Of a stretch of 64,000 nt of DNA, positions 8,427 through 16,353 are shown piece by piece. The translations under genes were made by a program, and so were the position numbers. Below the pieces are notes generated by a model, which saw nothing but the letters and a program-made list of their open reading frames with translations, was not told where the DNA came from and did not search any database. Origin of the DNA: Gordonia humi (GTDB lineage: Bacteria; Actinomycetota; Actinomycetes; Mycobacteriales; Mycobacteriaceae); NCBI RefSeq assembly GCF_014197435.1, contig NZ_JACIFP010000001.1, positions 1,426,001 to 1,490,000 on the forward strand. The letters are read 5' to 3'. Position 1 is the stretch's first letter. Each line of letters starts with the position of its first letter.

Positions 8427-8487
8427 TTCACCATCCGCCCCGTCTTCTGGTCGAGACACCAACCCAACATCGAAAGAAGGAAATATC

Positions 8488-8808
8488 ATGAAGCGCAACA
8501 TCATTCGCACCACCATCGTTGGCTCGATCGCAGGGGCGGGCCTGCTCCTCGGAGCCGGCCTCGCCTCGGCCGATACCGCCGAGCCGACGCTGGCCGATGG
8601 GACCTACACGCTCGACATCGCGGCACCGGTCAGCTTGGGCCTGCCCTCGACTGTCGGCTCGGTCCCGGCCACGGTCGAGGACGGCAAGCTCCTCGTCAAC
8701 GGTGTGGCTGTACCGGCGACGCTCGACGCCATCGACAAGGACGGCGACGGCGCGGCGGACGGCGCGATCGTCATCGTGAACGGCTCCACTTGGGGTCAGC
8801 TCCGGTAG
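8488..8808 (+). CDS. Small secreted protein
   Basis: 106 residues from ATG 8488 with AGAAGGAAA upstream. A signal peptide is clear: basic MKRN, hydrophobic stretch, then GLASA before DTAEPT. The mature part is about 80 residues, Ala/Val/Asp-rich and probably beta-stranded. It lies 61 nt after the membrane operon and just before a terminator, so it may be the operon's last gene. Unknown function. A second secreted peptide of similar design is encoded at 13873-14247. Confidence 0.65.
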   Translation: MKRNIIRTTIVGSIAGAGLLLGAGLASADTAEPTLADGTYTLDIAAPVSLGLPSTVGSVPATVEDGKLLVNGVAVPATLDAIDKDGDGAADGAIVIVNGSTWGQLR

Positions 8809-8823
8809 GGCCGCACAGTAGAA

Positions 8824-8859
8824 CAAGACCCCCAACACCGTGTGGTGTTGGGGGTCTTG
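8824..8859. terminator. Bidirectional terminator
   Basis: Perfect 16-bp stem (CAAGACCCCCAACACC, 8824-8839, with 8844-8859) and a GTGT loop. It separates the plus-strand membrane/secreted operon from the minus-strand restriction-modification genes. Confidence 0.9.
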
Positions 8860-8868
8860 TGCGTTGCT

Positions 8869-9678
8869 CTATTCGTCGCCAAGTTCGGTGGCGGAGATCC
8901 CGTCTTGTAGAGCCACGGCCAGACGAAACACTTCTTCGGCGACCGTGCGCGGAGGAGGGACATAGCATCGCTCGGTAATGGCCACGGCCAGGATCGGGCA
9001 GCCACGACCATCTCCCCGCTCAAGTCGGGGGACGAGCTTGCCGAAGTTCGATGTGGTCGACGTTCCGAGTGGGTCGTCCGCCAGCTTTCTCATGCGTTCG
9101 TGCCACACGGTGTACTCGGTCGGTACGTTGACGGCCTTGACTTCGGCAATCAGGTCACGGACGAAGTGTCGCAAGGTGTCGCCGCTGCGCGTGAGGATGA
9201 CGCCCATGTCGATGACGCCGCCCTCGTGCAGTGAGACATAGTTCCCGAAGTCGCGGTCGAGATTGCCGTCCTTCGGGTTCCATTCAACGTCGAGAACAGC
9301 ACGGTCGAGCACGTTGTCGATCTTGTGCCCGCCGTATTCATTGCGGGTCTGAACAACCCTCTGACTCTCGTGGCTGGGCGCGGAGGTCCATGGGAAGATC
9401 GTCAGCTTGGTGATGAGATCCTGGTCGAATCGTGCCTCGCGCCATCCGCGAACGCGGAAACTTTCGTCGAGTTCCCTGGCGACGACGGTTTTGCTGCCGC
9501 CCGGTGTGGTGAGCTTGTCCACGGTGAGGTGAAATCCGTCGAGCACCTCGATCATGTCCGCGAATGCCTGCGGAGTGGTGATTTGCATGACCGCACTGGC
9601 ATTGCGCGTCTCGCGTACGTCGTATCGGTCGAGCACGTCAGAGGGGAACGTCGTTGCCCATGAGTCGGTGAGCTGCAT
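8869..9678 (-). CDS. Type II restriction endonuclease, BglII/BstYI-like
   Basis: Predicted endonuclease cutting a GATC-core site such as AGATCT or RGATCY. In the 269-residue product, HKIDNVLDRAVLDVEWNPKD (119-138) carries the catalytic pattern D121 ... E132-x-N134 of the BglII family, followed by GVIDMGVILTR and the C-terminal KLVPRLERGDGRGCPILAVAI segment seen in BglII/BstYI-like enzymes. ATG 9678 was chosen; an in-frame GTG at 9696 lies inside a hairpin. The gene follows the methylase gene at 9724-10665 on the same strand, and its ribosome site is buried in that hairpin. The exact specificity cannot be read from the sequence. Confidence 0.8.
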   Translation of the reverse strand: MQLTDSWATTFPSDVLDRYDVRETRNASAVMQITTPQAFADMIEVLDGFHLTVDKLTTPGGSKTVVARELDESFRVRGWREARFDQDLITKLTIFPWTSAPSHESQRVVQTRNEYGGHKIDNVLDRAVLDVEWNPKDGNLDRDFGNYVSLHEGGVIDMGVILTRSGDTLRHFVRDLIAEVKAVNVPTEYTVWHERMRKLADDPLGTSTTSNFGKLVPRLERGDGRGCPILAVAITERCYVPPPRTVAEEVFRLAVALQDGISATELGDE

Positions 9679-9682
9679 GGGT

Positions 9683-9722
9683 CTATCCTGCCGCACCCGC
9701 GTGTACGGGTGCGGCAGGATAG
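9683..9722 (-). promoter_or_regulatory. Hairpin sequestering the endonuclease ribosome site
   Basis: Perfect 17-bp stem CTATCCTGCCGCACCCG (9683-9699 on the plus strand, paired with 9706-9722) with a 6-nt loop. On the minus-strand transcript it starts 1 nt after the methylase TGA stop and ends 4 nt before the endonuclease ATG, and its 3' arm contains the only AGGA ribosome site. No T-tract follows, so it looks like a translational gate rather than a terminator. A ribosome finishing the methylase would open the 5' arm. Confidence 0.7.
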
Positions 9723-9723
9723 G

Positions 9724-10665
9724 TCAATTACTGCGCTTGGTGGTCGCCTTGCGTGGTGCTGCCTTCTTGGCCGGTTGCTTCTTCACCGCGACCTTCTTCA
9801 CGGGTGCTGACTCGGCGGTGGCCTTCTTGGGCCGTCCCCGTCCACGCAGTGTGACTCCGCCTGCTTCGAGGAGGCTGCGCACGCGCTGGATCGAGTAGCC
9901 GGATTCATTGGCGAGCTGGTCGATTGATGCTCCGGCCTCGTACTCCTCGACGAGGATCCGGGCGAGGCGGTCCGAGAGCCAGGGGCTGAGCCGTTCGTTG
10001 GGCTCCAGACTTGGGAAGGTCTCGATGGCACCGCCAGCGTAGCCGCGGTGCGAACGGCCCTTGGGCTCAACCTCGGCGTCGGACTCGTTGCCCCAGGCTG
10101 TCCAGCCGGGACGGGCGTAGCGGGCGAACATCTCCAGATACGGTCCGGGCGAGCAGCTCTCGATGAGGTCGTATTGCTCGTCGGGCTTGCGGGAGTGCTC
10201 GCGCTTGCGGGTCTCGATCATGTTGACCGTCGAGCGCGCCGGGGCCAGCGTGCGCATCGATCCCTTGACGCCGAACAGGATCGGCTCGGTGACGTTGCGG
10301 AAGTAGAAGCCCACGCCGCGGCCGTCGGGCCCGCCGTCCTTGCGGCGTTTGGCCCAGATCACGTTGGACACGTAGCGGAATCCCCACGCCTGCAAGACAT
10401 CTATTCCCTCTAGAAGCAGTGCGTTGGGCACCCAGAGGTAGAGGTGGGCGTTCTTGGCAGTGACGTCCCCAACGGGCAGTGCCTTGATCTCCTCGAGGTC
10501 CATCGTGCCGTAGCGGTCCAGGCGCCGATGCTCGGGTGCGACCTTGCCAGTGCGGTTGGCGAAGCGCCAGGGTGGATCTGCAAGAACCGTCTGGAACCCG
10601 CCGTCAATGGTTGGTAGCGGCGCGATGTCGGCGGTCTGTGGCAGTGTGTCGATGGTCGGCGTCAT
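9724..10665 (-). CDS. MT-A70 family adenine-N6 DNA methyltransferase
   Basis: Protective methylase of the restriction-modification pair, expected to methylate adenine in the shared site. In 313 residues the catalytic DPPW is at 30-33 (VLADPPW), followed by MT-A70 features (NAHLYLWVPN, RYVSNVIWAK, TEPILFGVKG, KPDEQYDLIE) and GWTAWGNE. The C-terminal part has a helix-turn-helix-like segment (ASIDQLANESGYSIQRVRSLL) and then a Lys/Ala-rich histone-like tail of about 35 residues. It is transcribed first, ahead of the endonuclease. Three RGATCY sites lie just upstream of its start. Confidence 0.85.
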   Translation of the reverse strand: MTPTIDTLPQTADIAPLPTIDGGFQTVLADPPWRFANRTGKVAPEHRRLDRYGTMDLEEIKALPVGDVTAKNAHLYLWVPNALLLEGIDVLQAWGFRYVSNVIWAKRRKDGGPDGRGVGFYFRNVTEPILFGVKGSMRTLAPARSTVNMIETRKREHSRKPDEQYDLIESCSPGPYLEMFARYARPGWTAWGNESDAEVEPKGRSHRGYAGGAIETFPSLEPNERLSPWLSDRLARILVEEYEAGASIDQLANESGYSIQRVRSLLEAGGVTLRGRGRPKKATAESAPVKKVAVKKQPAKKAAPRKATTKRSN

Positions 10666-10670
10666 GGAAA

Positions 10671-10710
10671 AGATCCTATCAGCAAAAGATCTATTACCGG
10701 TATTGGATCT
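10671..10710. promoter_or_regulatory. Cluster of three RGATCY sites in the restriction-modification promoter
   Basis: AGATCC (10671-10676), AGATCT (10687-10692) and GGATCT (10705-10710) lie within 40 bp directly upstream of the methylase start; the first two sit in a repeated AAAAGATC. A palindrome TACCGGTA (10695-10702) lies among them. If the enzymes recognise RGATCY or AGATCT, methylation of the promoter could set expression. This depends on the unproven specificity. Confidence 0.4.
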
Positions 10711-10948
10711 TTGTTCGTGTCGCCGGGAATCAGGCCGAGATGGAGTTCTTCCTGCGTGTGGGTTTGACGCACCGGGACCTGGACTCAGTTCCGTCGCCTA
10801 CGAGCTGCTTGGCAGCCTTGCGGCTGAACGTCGTCGGGACCGGATCGCCCTGCTGGGCGCGATACTGCCGGTAGGTCCCACACGCGGACGAAGGATGAAC
10901 TCCCGGACGGTGGACGCGTCGTCCGCTGCCACCGCGATTGCTGCGAGG

Positions 10949-10976
10949 TGTAACGGAACCTTTGGATTCCATTACA
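10949..10976. promoter_or_regulatory. Palindromic operator upstream of the resolvase
   Basis: TGTAA-c-GGAA (10949-10958) and TTCC-a-TTACA (10967-10976) form a symmetric site with an 8-bp centre, 61 bp before the resolvase start. TGTAACG-AAACC recurs closer to the start (11011-11022). Likely an operator or a resolvase binding site. The rest of 10711-11036 shows no gene. Confidence 0.5.
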
Positions 10977-11036
10977 GGGCGAAATCGGTGTCGTTTCCCC
11001 ACGTCGACATGTAACGAAACCGTGTAATATTAAGGC

Positions 11037-11597
11037 ATGTCCAAGAACGTCGGCTACGCCCGCGTGAGCACGAAGAAGCAGACGACCGAGCAGCAGATCG
11101 CCGCGTTGGAGAAGTCGGGGTGCGCGCCGATCTTCGCCGAGAAGATGAGCGGCAAGCGCAACGACCGTCCGGAGCTGACCAAGGCATTGGCCGAGCTGGA
11201 GGCAGGTGACGTGCTGACGGTGTGGAAGATCGACCGGCTGGGCCGCGACGCCCTGCAGATGCTCTCGACGATCAAGGAGCTGAAGGAGCGGGGCATCGTG
11301 GTGCGGTCGCTGACCGAAGGGCTGGACTCGGGCACTGACACCGGGCAGATGGTGATCGGCATCCTGTCGCTGGTGGCCGAGTACGAGGTGTCGCTCAAGG
11401 CCGAGCGCGCCGAGGCCAAGCGAGCGCTGATCCGTAAGCGGGGCGGGAATCTGGGCGGTGCGCCCAAGAAGTTCGACGCCGAGCAGACTGCGGCGATCCG
11501 CCGGGCGCACGCCAGCGGCGAGACGGTGGCGGGGTTGGCCAGAGTGCACGGGGTATCGCGACCGACGATCTACCGGATGCTGGAGGGGCAGAAATGA
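11037..11597 (+). CDS. Serine recombinase of the resolvase/invertase family
   Basis: Site-specific recombinase of Tn3-resolvase type, 186 residues. The catalytic Ser11 lies in GYARVSTKKQ; the conserved DRLGRDALQ and AEYEVSLKAERAEAK helix follow, and the C-terminal helix-turn-helix ends in GVSRPTIYRMLEG. Full length for the family. Likely roles are plasmid or co-integrate resolution. It shares an ATGA overlap with the downstream methylase gene, so the two are translated together. The promoter contains the palindrome at 10949-10976. Confidence 0.9.
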   Translation: MSKNVGYARVSTKKQTTEQQIAALEKSGCAPIFAEKMSGKRNDRPELTKALAELEAGDVLTVWKIDRLGRDALQMLSTIKELKERGIVVRSLTEGLDSGTDTGQMVIGILSLVAEYEVSLKAERAEAKRALIRKRGGNLGGAPKKFDAEQTAAIRRAHASGETVAGLARVHGVSRPTIYRMLEGQK

Positions 11598-12562
11598 CGG
11601 CACTGGCGGCGCCCATCCACTACTACGGGTCGAAGGCGCGGATCGCTGAGCAGATAGTTGCTGCGATGCCTGAGCATCGCCGGTACGTCGAGCCGTTCGC
11701 GGGCGGACTGTCGGTCCTGCTGGCTAAGCCACGGTCGCGGCACGAAGTCGTCAACGACCTCGACGGCAACTTAATGGTGTTCTGGCGGGTGCTGCGGGAC
11801 CAGCCCGAGGAATTGGCACGGGCGTGCGCGCTGACGCCGCACAGTCGCGAGGAAAGGGCGCTGGCACTCGACTTCGATGGTGAACTGCCTGACCTCGAAC
11901 GGGCCCGTCGCGTGTGGTCAGCGCTGGTGCAGGGCAGGCACGGCACGTTGAAAGGTACTGGTTGGCGTTGGGACAAGAAGTCGGATGCGCATCCGATGCC
12001 GCGCCGTATGTCCGCGATGGTCGACCGGATGGATGCGGTGGCCACGCGGCTGCGAGGTGTGAGCCTGGAGAATCGCGACGCGCTGGAGGTTATCGCCGAT
12101 TATGGGAATGACCCGGCGACCCTGCTGTACGTCGATCCGCCGTACCTGGCTCGCACACGTGTGAGCAATTACAAGAACGAGATGGGTTCGGTGTCCGCGC
12201 ATCGTGAGCTGGCCACCGCGCTGGTCGGGTGCAGATCGACCGTCGTCATGTCGGGCTACGCGGACGACCTTTACGACGAGGTCTTCAGCGGGTGGCATCG
12301 GCTCGAAGTCGACGCTGTGACGACGCAAGGCGTGGGCAACTCCGACCGAGTCGAGGTGCTGTGGAGCAACCGCGAATTTCGTAACATTGAAGGTGATCTG
12401 GACTACAGAAGTAACGAAATAGACCGTTGTGGTCGGTGCAATCGGGTCCTGCCGGCGGCCACCGGTCGGGGTCGCCGCGCAGTCTATTGCAGCGCAGCGT
12501 GCCGGGTTGCCGCGCATCGCCAGCGTGCGAAATCGAGGGTGGAAGCAGTCACGGTCATCTAG
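11594..12562 (+). CDS. Dam-like (D12 class) adenine-N6 DNA methylase with C-terminal zinc-binding motif
   Basis: Predicted DNA adenine methylase, 322 residues. HYYGSKARIAEQI (9-21) and EPFAGGLSVLL (33-43) form the SAM-binding motif, NDLDGNL follows, and DPPY at 181-184 is catalytic. The last about 45 residues add CGRCNRVLP...YCSAACR, a CxxC-x(n)-CxxxC zinc-ribbon-like motif not found in plain Dam. No endonuclease partner lies beside it, so it may be an orphan that protects the element from host restriction or marks its DNA. Start ATG 11594 overlaps the resolvase stop. Confidence 0.85.
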   Translation: MTALAAPIHYYGSKARIAEQIVAAMPEHRRYVEPFAGGLSVLLAKPRSRHEVVNDLDGNLMVFWRVLRDQPEELARACALTPHSREERALALDFDGELPDLERARRVWSALVQGRHGTLKGTGWRWDKKSDAHPMPRRMSAMVDRMDAVATRLRGVSLENRDALEVIADYGNDPATLLYVDPPYLARTRVSNYKNEMGSVSAHRELATALVGCRSTVVMSGYADDLYDEVFSGWHRLEVDAVTTQGVGNSDRVEVLWSNREFRNIEGDLDYRSNEIDRCGRCNRVLPAATGRGRRAVYCSAACRVAAHRQRAKSRVEAVTVI

Positions 12563-12571
12563 GTTTATTCG

Positions 12572-13714
12572 ATGACTGGTGTTCGACACGACTGGATGCC
12601 TGATCGGCACCTGGGCGCTGCAGCTGCCCTCGCTCACGCCGACGAGATCATCGGACAGATCAGCGACGTACTCTTCGACTACCAGACGGTGCCCGACGGG
12701 CTCATCGGACTCAAGTCCGTGGTCGACGGCGACGTCGTGCGAGCGGTGGTCGAGAGCGTCAAGCCCATCCCACGGAAGCTCCCGCTGCTCGTTGCTGATG
12801 CGCTCGTCGTCTTGCGCAACGCCGTCGAGCACACGCTGTTCACCGAGGTCGAGTTCCGGGACGGGCGATTGAGTAACGCGCTGGCCAGACAGGTCGAGAT
12901 GCCGGCAGCGAAGAGTCGTGAGGACTTCGACAACTGGGTGGCGGCAAAGGGCAGAAAGCGGCCTGATTCATTGCACGCGGGCAGCGACCTTGTTGACCGA
13001 ATCGATCGATTGCAGCCGTTCCACATGGGCGAAGATCACCCGCTGCATCCTCTGGCAAGACTGGTGCTGCACACCAACCATGCCAAGCACCGGGAGCCCG
13101 CCGTCACGGCGGTCAGGATCGCTGCGTCGTACGCCGATGACAGCAGACCGCAGTCGATCGACGACGTGGAGAAGGGTCCAGAAGTACCGCTGCTCGTCGG
13201 CGACGTCATAGGAGACCCGACCCCGGTCGGGGAGCTGGCCCCTATCACGATGTTCCCGAACATCGGGATCAACCGGCCGCTGACCGACGACTGGCCAGAA
13301 CTGCTAACAGAACTGAGGGAGATCTTCGACTGGGTTCGGTGCGAGGCGTTACCGGTCCTCATCACTGGCGGTGACGCCGCGGAGCCGGACTTGCCGTGCC
13401 GCTACGAGATCTCATTGGGACACACCGATGAGCGGGCCGCGATCATCGAGGGGTCGGACGTCTCCGCGGTGACTCGGCACTCACGACGGCTAGTCGCGGC
13501 AAACCTGAGAATCGATTTGGCCGAGCTGATCACTCAGATCGACAGGATCATCGGGCCTGAGCAGGTTACCAGGTGGTTCGATCACCTGTCAGATGATGCA
13601 GTGATCGAGTGGTCTGACCTGTTGGCGGCACGAGCCCACCTCGACCCAGCAACCAGAGAACGGTACATCCGGCGGACGCTGCTCAAGATGCGAGACGCGG
13701 CGCTCGAGTTCTAG
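12572..13714 (+). CDS. Uncharacterised protein with HEPN-like RxxxxH motif
   Basis: 380 residues of an uncharacterised family. Near the N-terminus, VLRNAVEHTLF contains R82-N-A-V-E-H87, the R(N)x3-H pattern of HEPN ribonucleases, and RLQPFHMGEDHPLHPLARLVLHTNHAKHREP resembles the QPF...HPL...L(x)NxxKHR segment of an uncharacterised protein family with the same R-x4-H helix. The rest is acidic with no other motif. It starts 9 nt after the Dam-like methylase, in the resolvase operon, and is followed by a terminator. A defence or toxin role is inferred only from the motif and company. An alternative start is ATG 12596. Confidence 0.5.
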   Translation: MTGVRHDWMPDRHLGAAAALAHADEIIGQISDVLFDYQTVPDGLIGLKSVVDGDVVRAVVESVKPIPRKLPLLVADALVVLRNAVEHTLFTEVEFRDGRLSNALARQVEMPAAKSREDFDNWVAAKGRKRPDSLHAGSDLVDRIDRLQPFHMGEDHPLHPLARLVLHTNHAKHREPAVTAVRIAASYADDSRPQSIDDVEKGPEVPLLVGDVIGDPTPVGELAPITMFPNIGINRPLTDDWPELLTELREIFDWVRCEALPVLITGGDAAEPDLPCRYEISLGHTDERAAIIEGSDVSAVTRHSRRLVAANLRIDLAELITQIDRIIGPEQVTRWFDHLSDDAVIEWSDLLAARAHLDPATRERYIRRTLLKMRDAALEF

Positions 13715-13828
13715 GGGTACCTCGCCGACACAACTTGGCGTGCGGGGCATACGAACACCTATCGGTGCAGGCGACTGCGATGGTGGTCGGGCGTCCGGTC
13801 AACGACCGGCTTGCGGACAGGCAAAGAG

Positions 13829-13860
13829 AAGATCCCCGGCACCGTAGTGCCGGGGATCTT
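13829..13860. terminator. Bidirectional terminator
   Basis: Perfect 14-bp stem (AAGATCCCCGGCAC, 13829-13842, with 13847-13860) and a CGTA loop, between the convergent gene ends at 13714 (+) and 13873 (-). Confidence 0.85.
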
Positions 13861-13872
13861 GTGGTGGGCGGG

Positions 13873-14247
13873 TCAGTGGCGCTTGCGCAGTTCGATTGTG
13901 CCTGTCTGGATGGGCCCGACCATGATCTTGCCGCTGTAGAGCCGACCGTTGCGCTTGGTGAAGGTATAGCGCGTGATGCCCTGGTCGGCGTAGGCGCCGC
14001 GGGGCGTCGGGTGCAGGCGCAGCCGCGTCGTTCCGGCCCCGCTGTAGGTCGTCAGGACGTTGCCGCGTACGACGGCCTTGCCAGGCAGTGACGTGATCCC
14101 GACGTTAGTCGAGCGGATCGTGTAGATGCCCGAGTCGATCTTCGCCTGGGCCGGTGCTGCGGTCAGGGCTCCGACGCCGACGGTGCCGGCGAGGCCTGCG
14201 GCGGCGATCGCTGCGGTGGACACGGTTCGCTTGAGTGCGGTCTTCAT
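13873..14247 (-). CDS. Small secreted basic protein
   Basis: 124 residues from ATG 14247 with AAAGGAAAA upstream. A signal peptide (MKTALKRTVS..., cleavage near APAQA-KID) precedes a mature domain of about 88 residues rich in Thr, Arg and beta-type sequence (GIYTIRSTNVG, GAGTTRLRLHP, GKIMVGPIQTG). No catalytic motif. It is the last gene of an operon that starts with the XRE regulator; the membrane-anchored protease is directly upstream (41-nt gap). Unknown function; could be a substrate or inhibitor of that protease. Confidence 0.6.
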   Translation of the reverse strand: MKTALKRTVSTAAIAAAGLAGTVGVGALTAAPAQAKIDSGIYTIRSTNVGITSLPGKAVVRGNVLTTYSGAGTTRLRLHPTPRGAYADQGITRYTFTKRNGRLYSGKIMVGPIQTGTIELRKRH

Positions 14248-14288
14248 GGGTTTTCCTTTGTGGGTAGTTGGTGTTAGCGCGGGTGAGT

Positions 14289-15311
14289 TCAGTCGCGGAG
14301 GAGTTGCAGGCCTAGTGCTTCGATGACGGTGTCGATGGTCTTGCCGTTCGTGCTGGCTGCGTCTTCGCTGAACTCGACCCAGCTGACGATGCCTGAGGCC
14401 GCGATTTGTGTGGGGTCGTCGGCCTCGAACGACCAGATCACGCCGCCGCTGTCGCCGTGATCGGTGATGCCGTTGAAGACGAGGTTCGTCTCGGTTGTCA
14501 TTTTCTGGAAAGGTCCGCAGCTCAGGCCGCTGCGGAAGCCGAGGTGGCAGGTGTAGGGCTTCCACTTTGCAAGGTCCGCGCCGGTGGCCACGCCGACAAC
14601 TTGGAGCTTCTGTCCTGACAGCGTCGAGATGTCAGGGGTTGCACTGATGTACTCGTTGACGGCGGGGTCGAACGCGATCAGTGCGTAGTCGTTGCCAGTC
14701 TTGATCGTCTCCTCGCCGGCGTAGTCCTGGGCGATGAACGTGCCGATCTGGACGAATCCGCTCGGGTCCTCCTTGCCGCTGGGGTCGAGGTACACGACGT
14801 CCCCGGGCTTGCCGCAATGGCCTGCGGTGAGGTTGTAGATCTGATTCGGTTCGGTGGGTTCGCGCACCATCCAGCCGAAGGAGCAGAAGGACAGACTGTC
14901 GCCGCTGGACACGACGTATTTGGCGCCGGGCATGATGCGCTGGGGCGTGGAGAGGTGCTTGAAGTTGGTGGAGTCGCGCATGACTTCACCGCTGCCGACC
15001 TTGTCGGTGTCGATCTCGACCTGACTGGGTTCGGCGCCGAGACTCGGCGTCGCTCCTGTGCCTGTGTCTTCGGTCTCGTCGCTGTCGGCGCCGAGGATGA
15101 AGGCGGCGATGACCAGGACCAGCAGGAGCACGCCGACGATGGCGAGGGCGATCTTGAGCCACAGGTACTTCTTCTTCGGCGTCGGTGGCTGCATGTAGGA
15201 GTTCTGCGGCTGTCCGCCGTAGGGATTCTGCGGCTGATGAGGTGCCGGATAGTGCTGTTGCGGACGTGGTGGCTGCTGGTCGGGAGGCGGAAACTGCGGA
15301 TAGTTGGTCAT
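14289..15311 (-). CDS. Membrane-anchored trypsin-like (S1) serine protease
   Basis: 340 residues. A Pro/Gln-rich cytoplasmic N-terminus (1-48) and one membrane helix (51-73) precede an extracytoplasmic chymotrypsin-fold domain. The triad is visible: His165 in NLTAGHCG, Asp208 in GNDYALIAFD, and Ser288 in TDHGDSGG. Cysteine pairs (C143/C166, C255/C265) probably form disulfides. The domain resembles the actinobacterial S1 proteases of the alpha-lytic/streptogrisin group, without an obvious pro-region. It is encoded between a J-like protein and a small secreted protein, so it may act on the cell surface during transfer or in competition. Confidence 0.8.
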   Translation of the reverse strand: MTNYPQFPPPDQQPPRPQQHYPAPHQPQNPYGGQPQNSYMQPPTPKKKYLWLKIALAIVGVLLLVLVIAAFILGADSDETEDTGTGATPSLGAEPSQVEIDTDKVGSGEVMRDSTNFKHLSTPQRIMPGAKYVVSSGDSLSFCSFGWMVREPTEPNQIYNLTAGHCGKPGDVVYLDPSGKEDPSGFVQIGTFIAQDYAGEETIKTGNDYALIAFDPAVNEYISATPDISTLSGQKLQVVGVATGADLAKWKPYTCHLGFRSGLSCGPFQKMTTETNLVFNGITDHGDSGGVIWSFEADDPTQIAASGIVSWVEFSEDAASTNGKTIDTVIEALGLQLLRD

Positions 15312-15369
15312 GGTGATGTCCTGTGTTCATGCCGCAAGAAGCGGCCGGTTGAGCGGGTGGAATGTGGAG

Positions 15370-15951
15370 TCAGGAACCGAACGCTCCGCCGATCAGTCCG
15401 CCGGTGAACCAGCCTTCGTTGCTGGACTCACCGGCCTTGTGGCGTTTGCGTGCTGAGCGGCCGTTGCCGTGAGCGGTGAGCATGAGCGTGGCTCCGTTGT
15501 CCTGGACTTCGACGGTCCACTGGTCGGCCCACATTTCTTGCTTCGGCATGATCCCGGCGGGAACAACGACGATCCTCGTCACGACGGGCTGCTGGGCCGG
15601 GTGTGGCTGCGAGACGGGCTGGGCCCGGGGCGTGGTCGGGTACTGCTGCGGAACAGGTGCCCAGTGCTGCTGCTGACTGACCGGGGGCAGTGTAGGCGCG
15701 CTTGAGGTACCGCTGGCGATCGAGGCGAGTACCTGCTCGTCGATGTGGGCTGCGGGGTCGGCGAGCAGGCTGTTGTACACCGCTCGACGCTGTTGGTCGC
15801 CGAGTATGCGTCGCGCCGTCTCCACGCGGCCGCGATTCACCGTGTCGTACTGATCGATGGCTTCGAGCTGGGCGGCGAGAAGTTGTGCGAGTTCATCGCA
15901 GCTCGCGGCGGCGTCGAGGCTGTGTGCTGCGTATAGGTCTATGTGTGGCAT
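15370..15951 (-). CDS. J-domain-like protein with Pro/Gln-rich middle
   Basis: 193 residues from ATG 15951 (GAGGGG upstream). Residues 1-65 (IDLYAAHSLDAAASCDELAQLL...ARRILGDQQRRAVYNSLLADP) look like the degenerate J-domain-like N-terminus found on many actinobacterial proteins; the HPD tripeptide is missing. A Pro/Gln-rich linker follows, then about 60 residues with beta-type sequence (TRIVVVPAGIM..., WTVEVQDNGATLML) and a Gly-rich end (GGLIGGAFGS). Second gene of the XRE-protease operon. Function unknown. Confidence 0.55.
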   Translation of the reverse strand: MPHIDLYAAHSLDAAASCDELAQLLAAQLEAIDQYDTVNRGRVETARRILGDQQRRAVYNSLLADPAAHIDEQVLASIASGTSSAPTLPPVSQQQHWAPVPQQYPTTPRAQPVSQPHPAQQPVVTRIVVVPAGIMPKQEMWADQWTVEVQDNGATLMLTAHGNGRSARKRHKAGESSNEGWFTGGLIGGAFGS

Positions 15952-15991
15952 GGTGTCCCCTCTGTGGTGTGAGGAGACATGCAGGTAGGCG

Positions 15992-16282
15992 CTAGTCGAG
16001 CGTTTGAGCTGCGGCTTCGTCGGCCTCAGCTGCGGCGTAGATCTGACTTGGACGCATACCAAGCGCCTTTGCGAGATCCCATAAGCGGTCGCTACTGATG
16101 GATGCGTCGCCCCGTTCGAGCCTGACGATCGCCGACCTCGACAGGCCGCTGGCCGCAGCCAGTTGGCTTTGGTTCAGTCCGGCCTGCTGGCGTGCCTCGA
16201 CGAGCGCCCGCGCCAGCGCGGTTCTACGCACGACGCGTTCCCGCAGTTGCCGCGGCGTGAAGCGCTGGTCGGGTGCTGGCAC
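15992..16282 (-). CDS. XRE-family transcriptional regulator
   Basis: 96 residues with a Cro/C1-type helix-turn-helix at about 29-85: ARQQAGLNQSQLAAASGLSRSAIVRLERGDASISSDRLWDLAKALGM. First gene of the operon that continues with the J-like protein, S1 protease and secreted peptide. A palindrome TGTGTC-N6-GACACA lies 72 bp upstream, the probable operator. Likely represses its own operon and the divergent strand. Confidence 0.85.
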   Translation of the reverse strand: MPAPDQRFTPRQLRERVVRRTALARALVEARQQAGLNQSQLAAASGLSRSAIVRLERGDASISSDRLWDLAKALGMRPSQIYAAAEADEAAAQTLD

Positions 16283-16353
16283 CCGACCATCGTCCCACGG
16301 ACCGTGTCGTGCTTCCCTGCATGTCTTCCTCGGTGGTGGTGATAGTGACGTGG

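Noticed and set aside
9683..9722. Intrinsic terminator between methylase and endonuclease
   Set aside because: Stem is strong but no T-tract follows, and the endonuclease has no other visible promoter or ribosome site.
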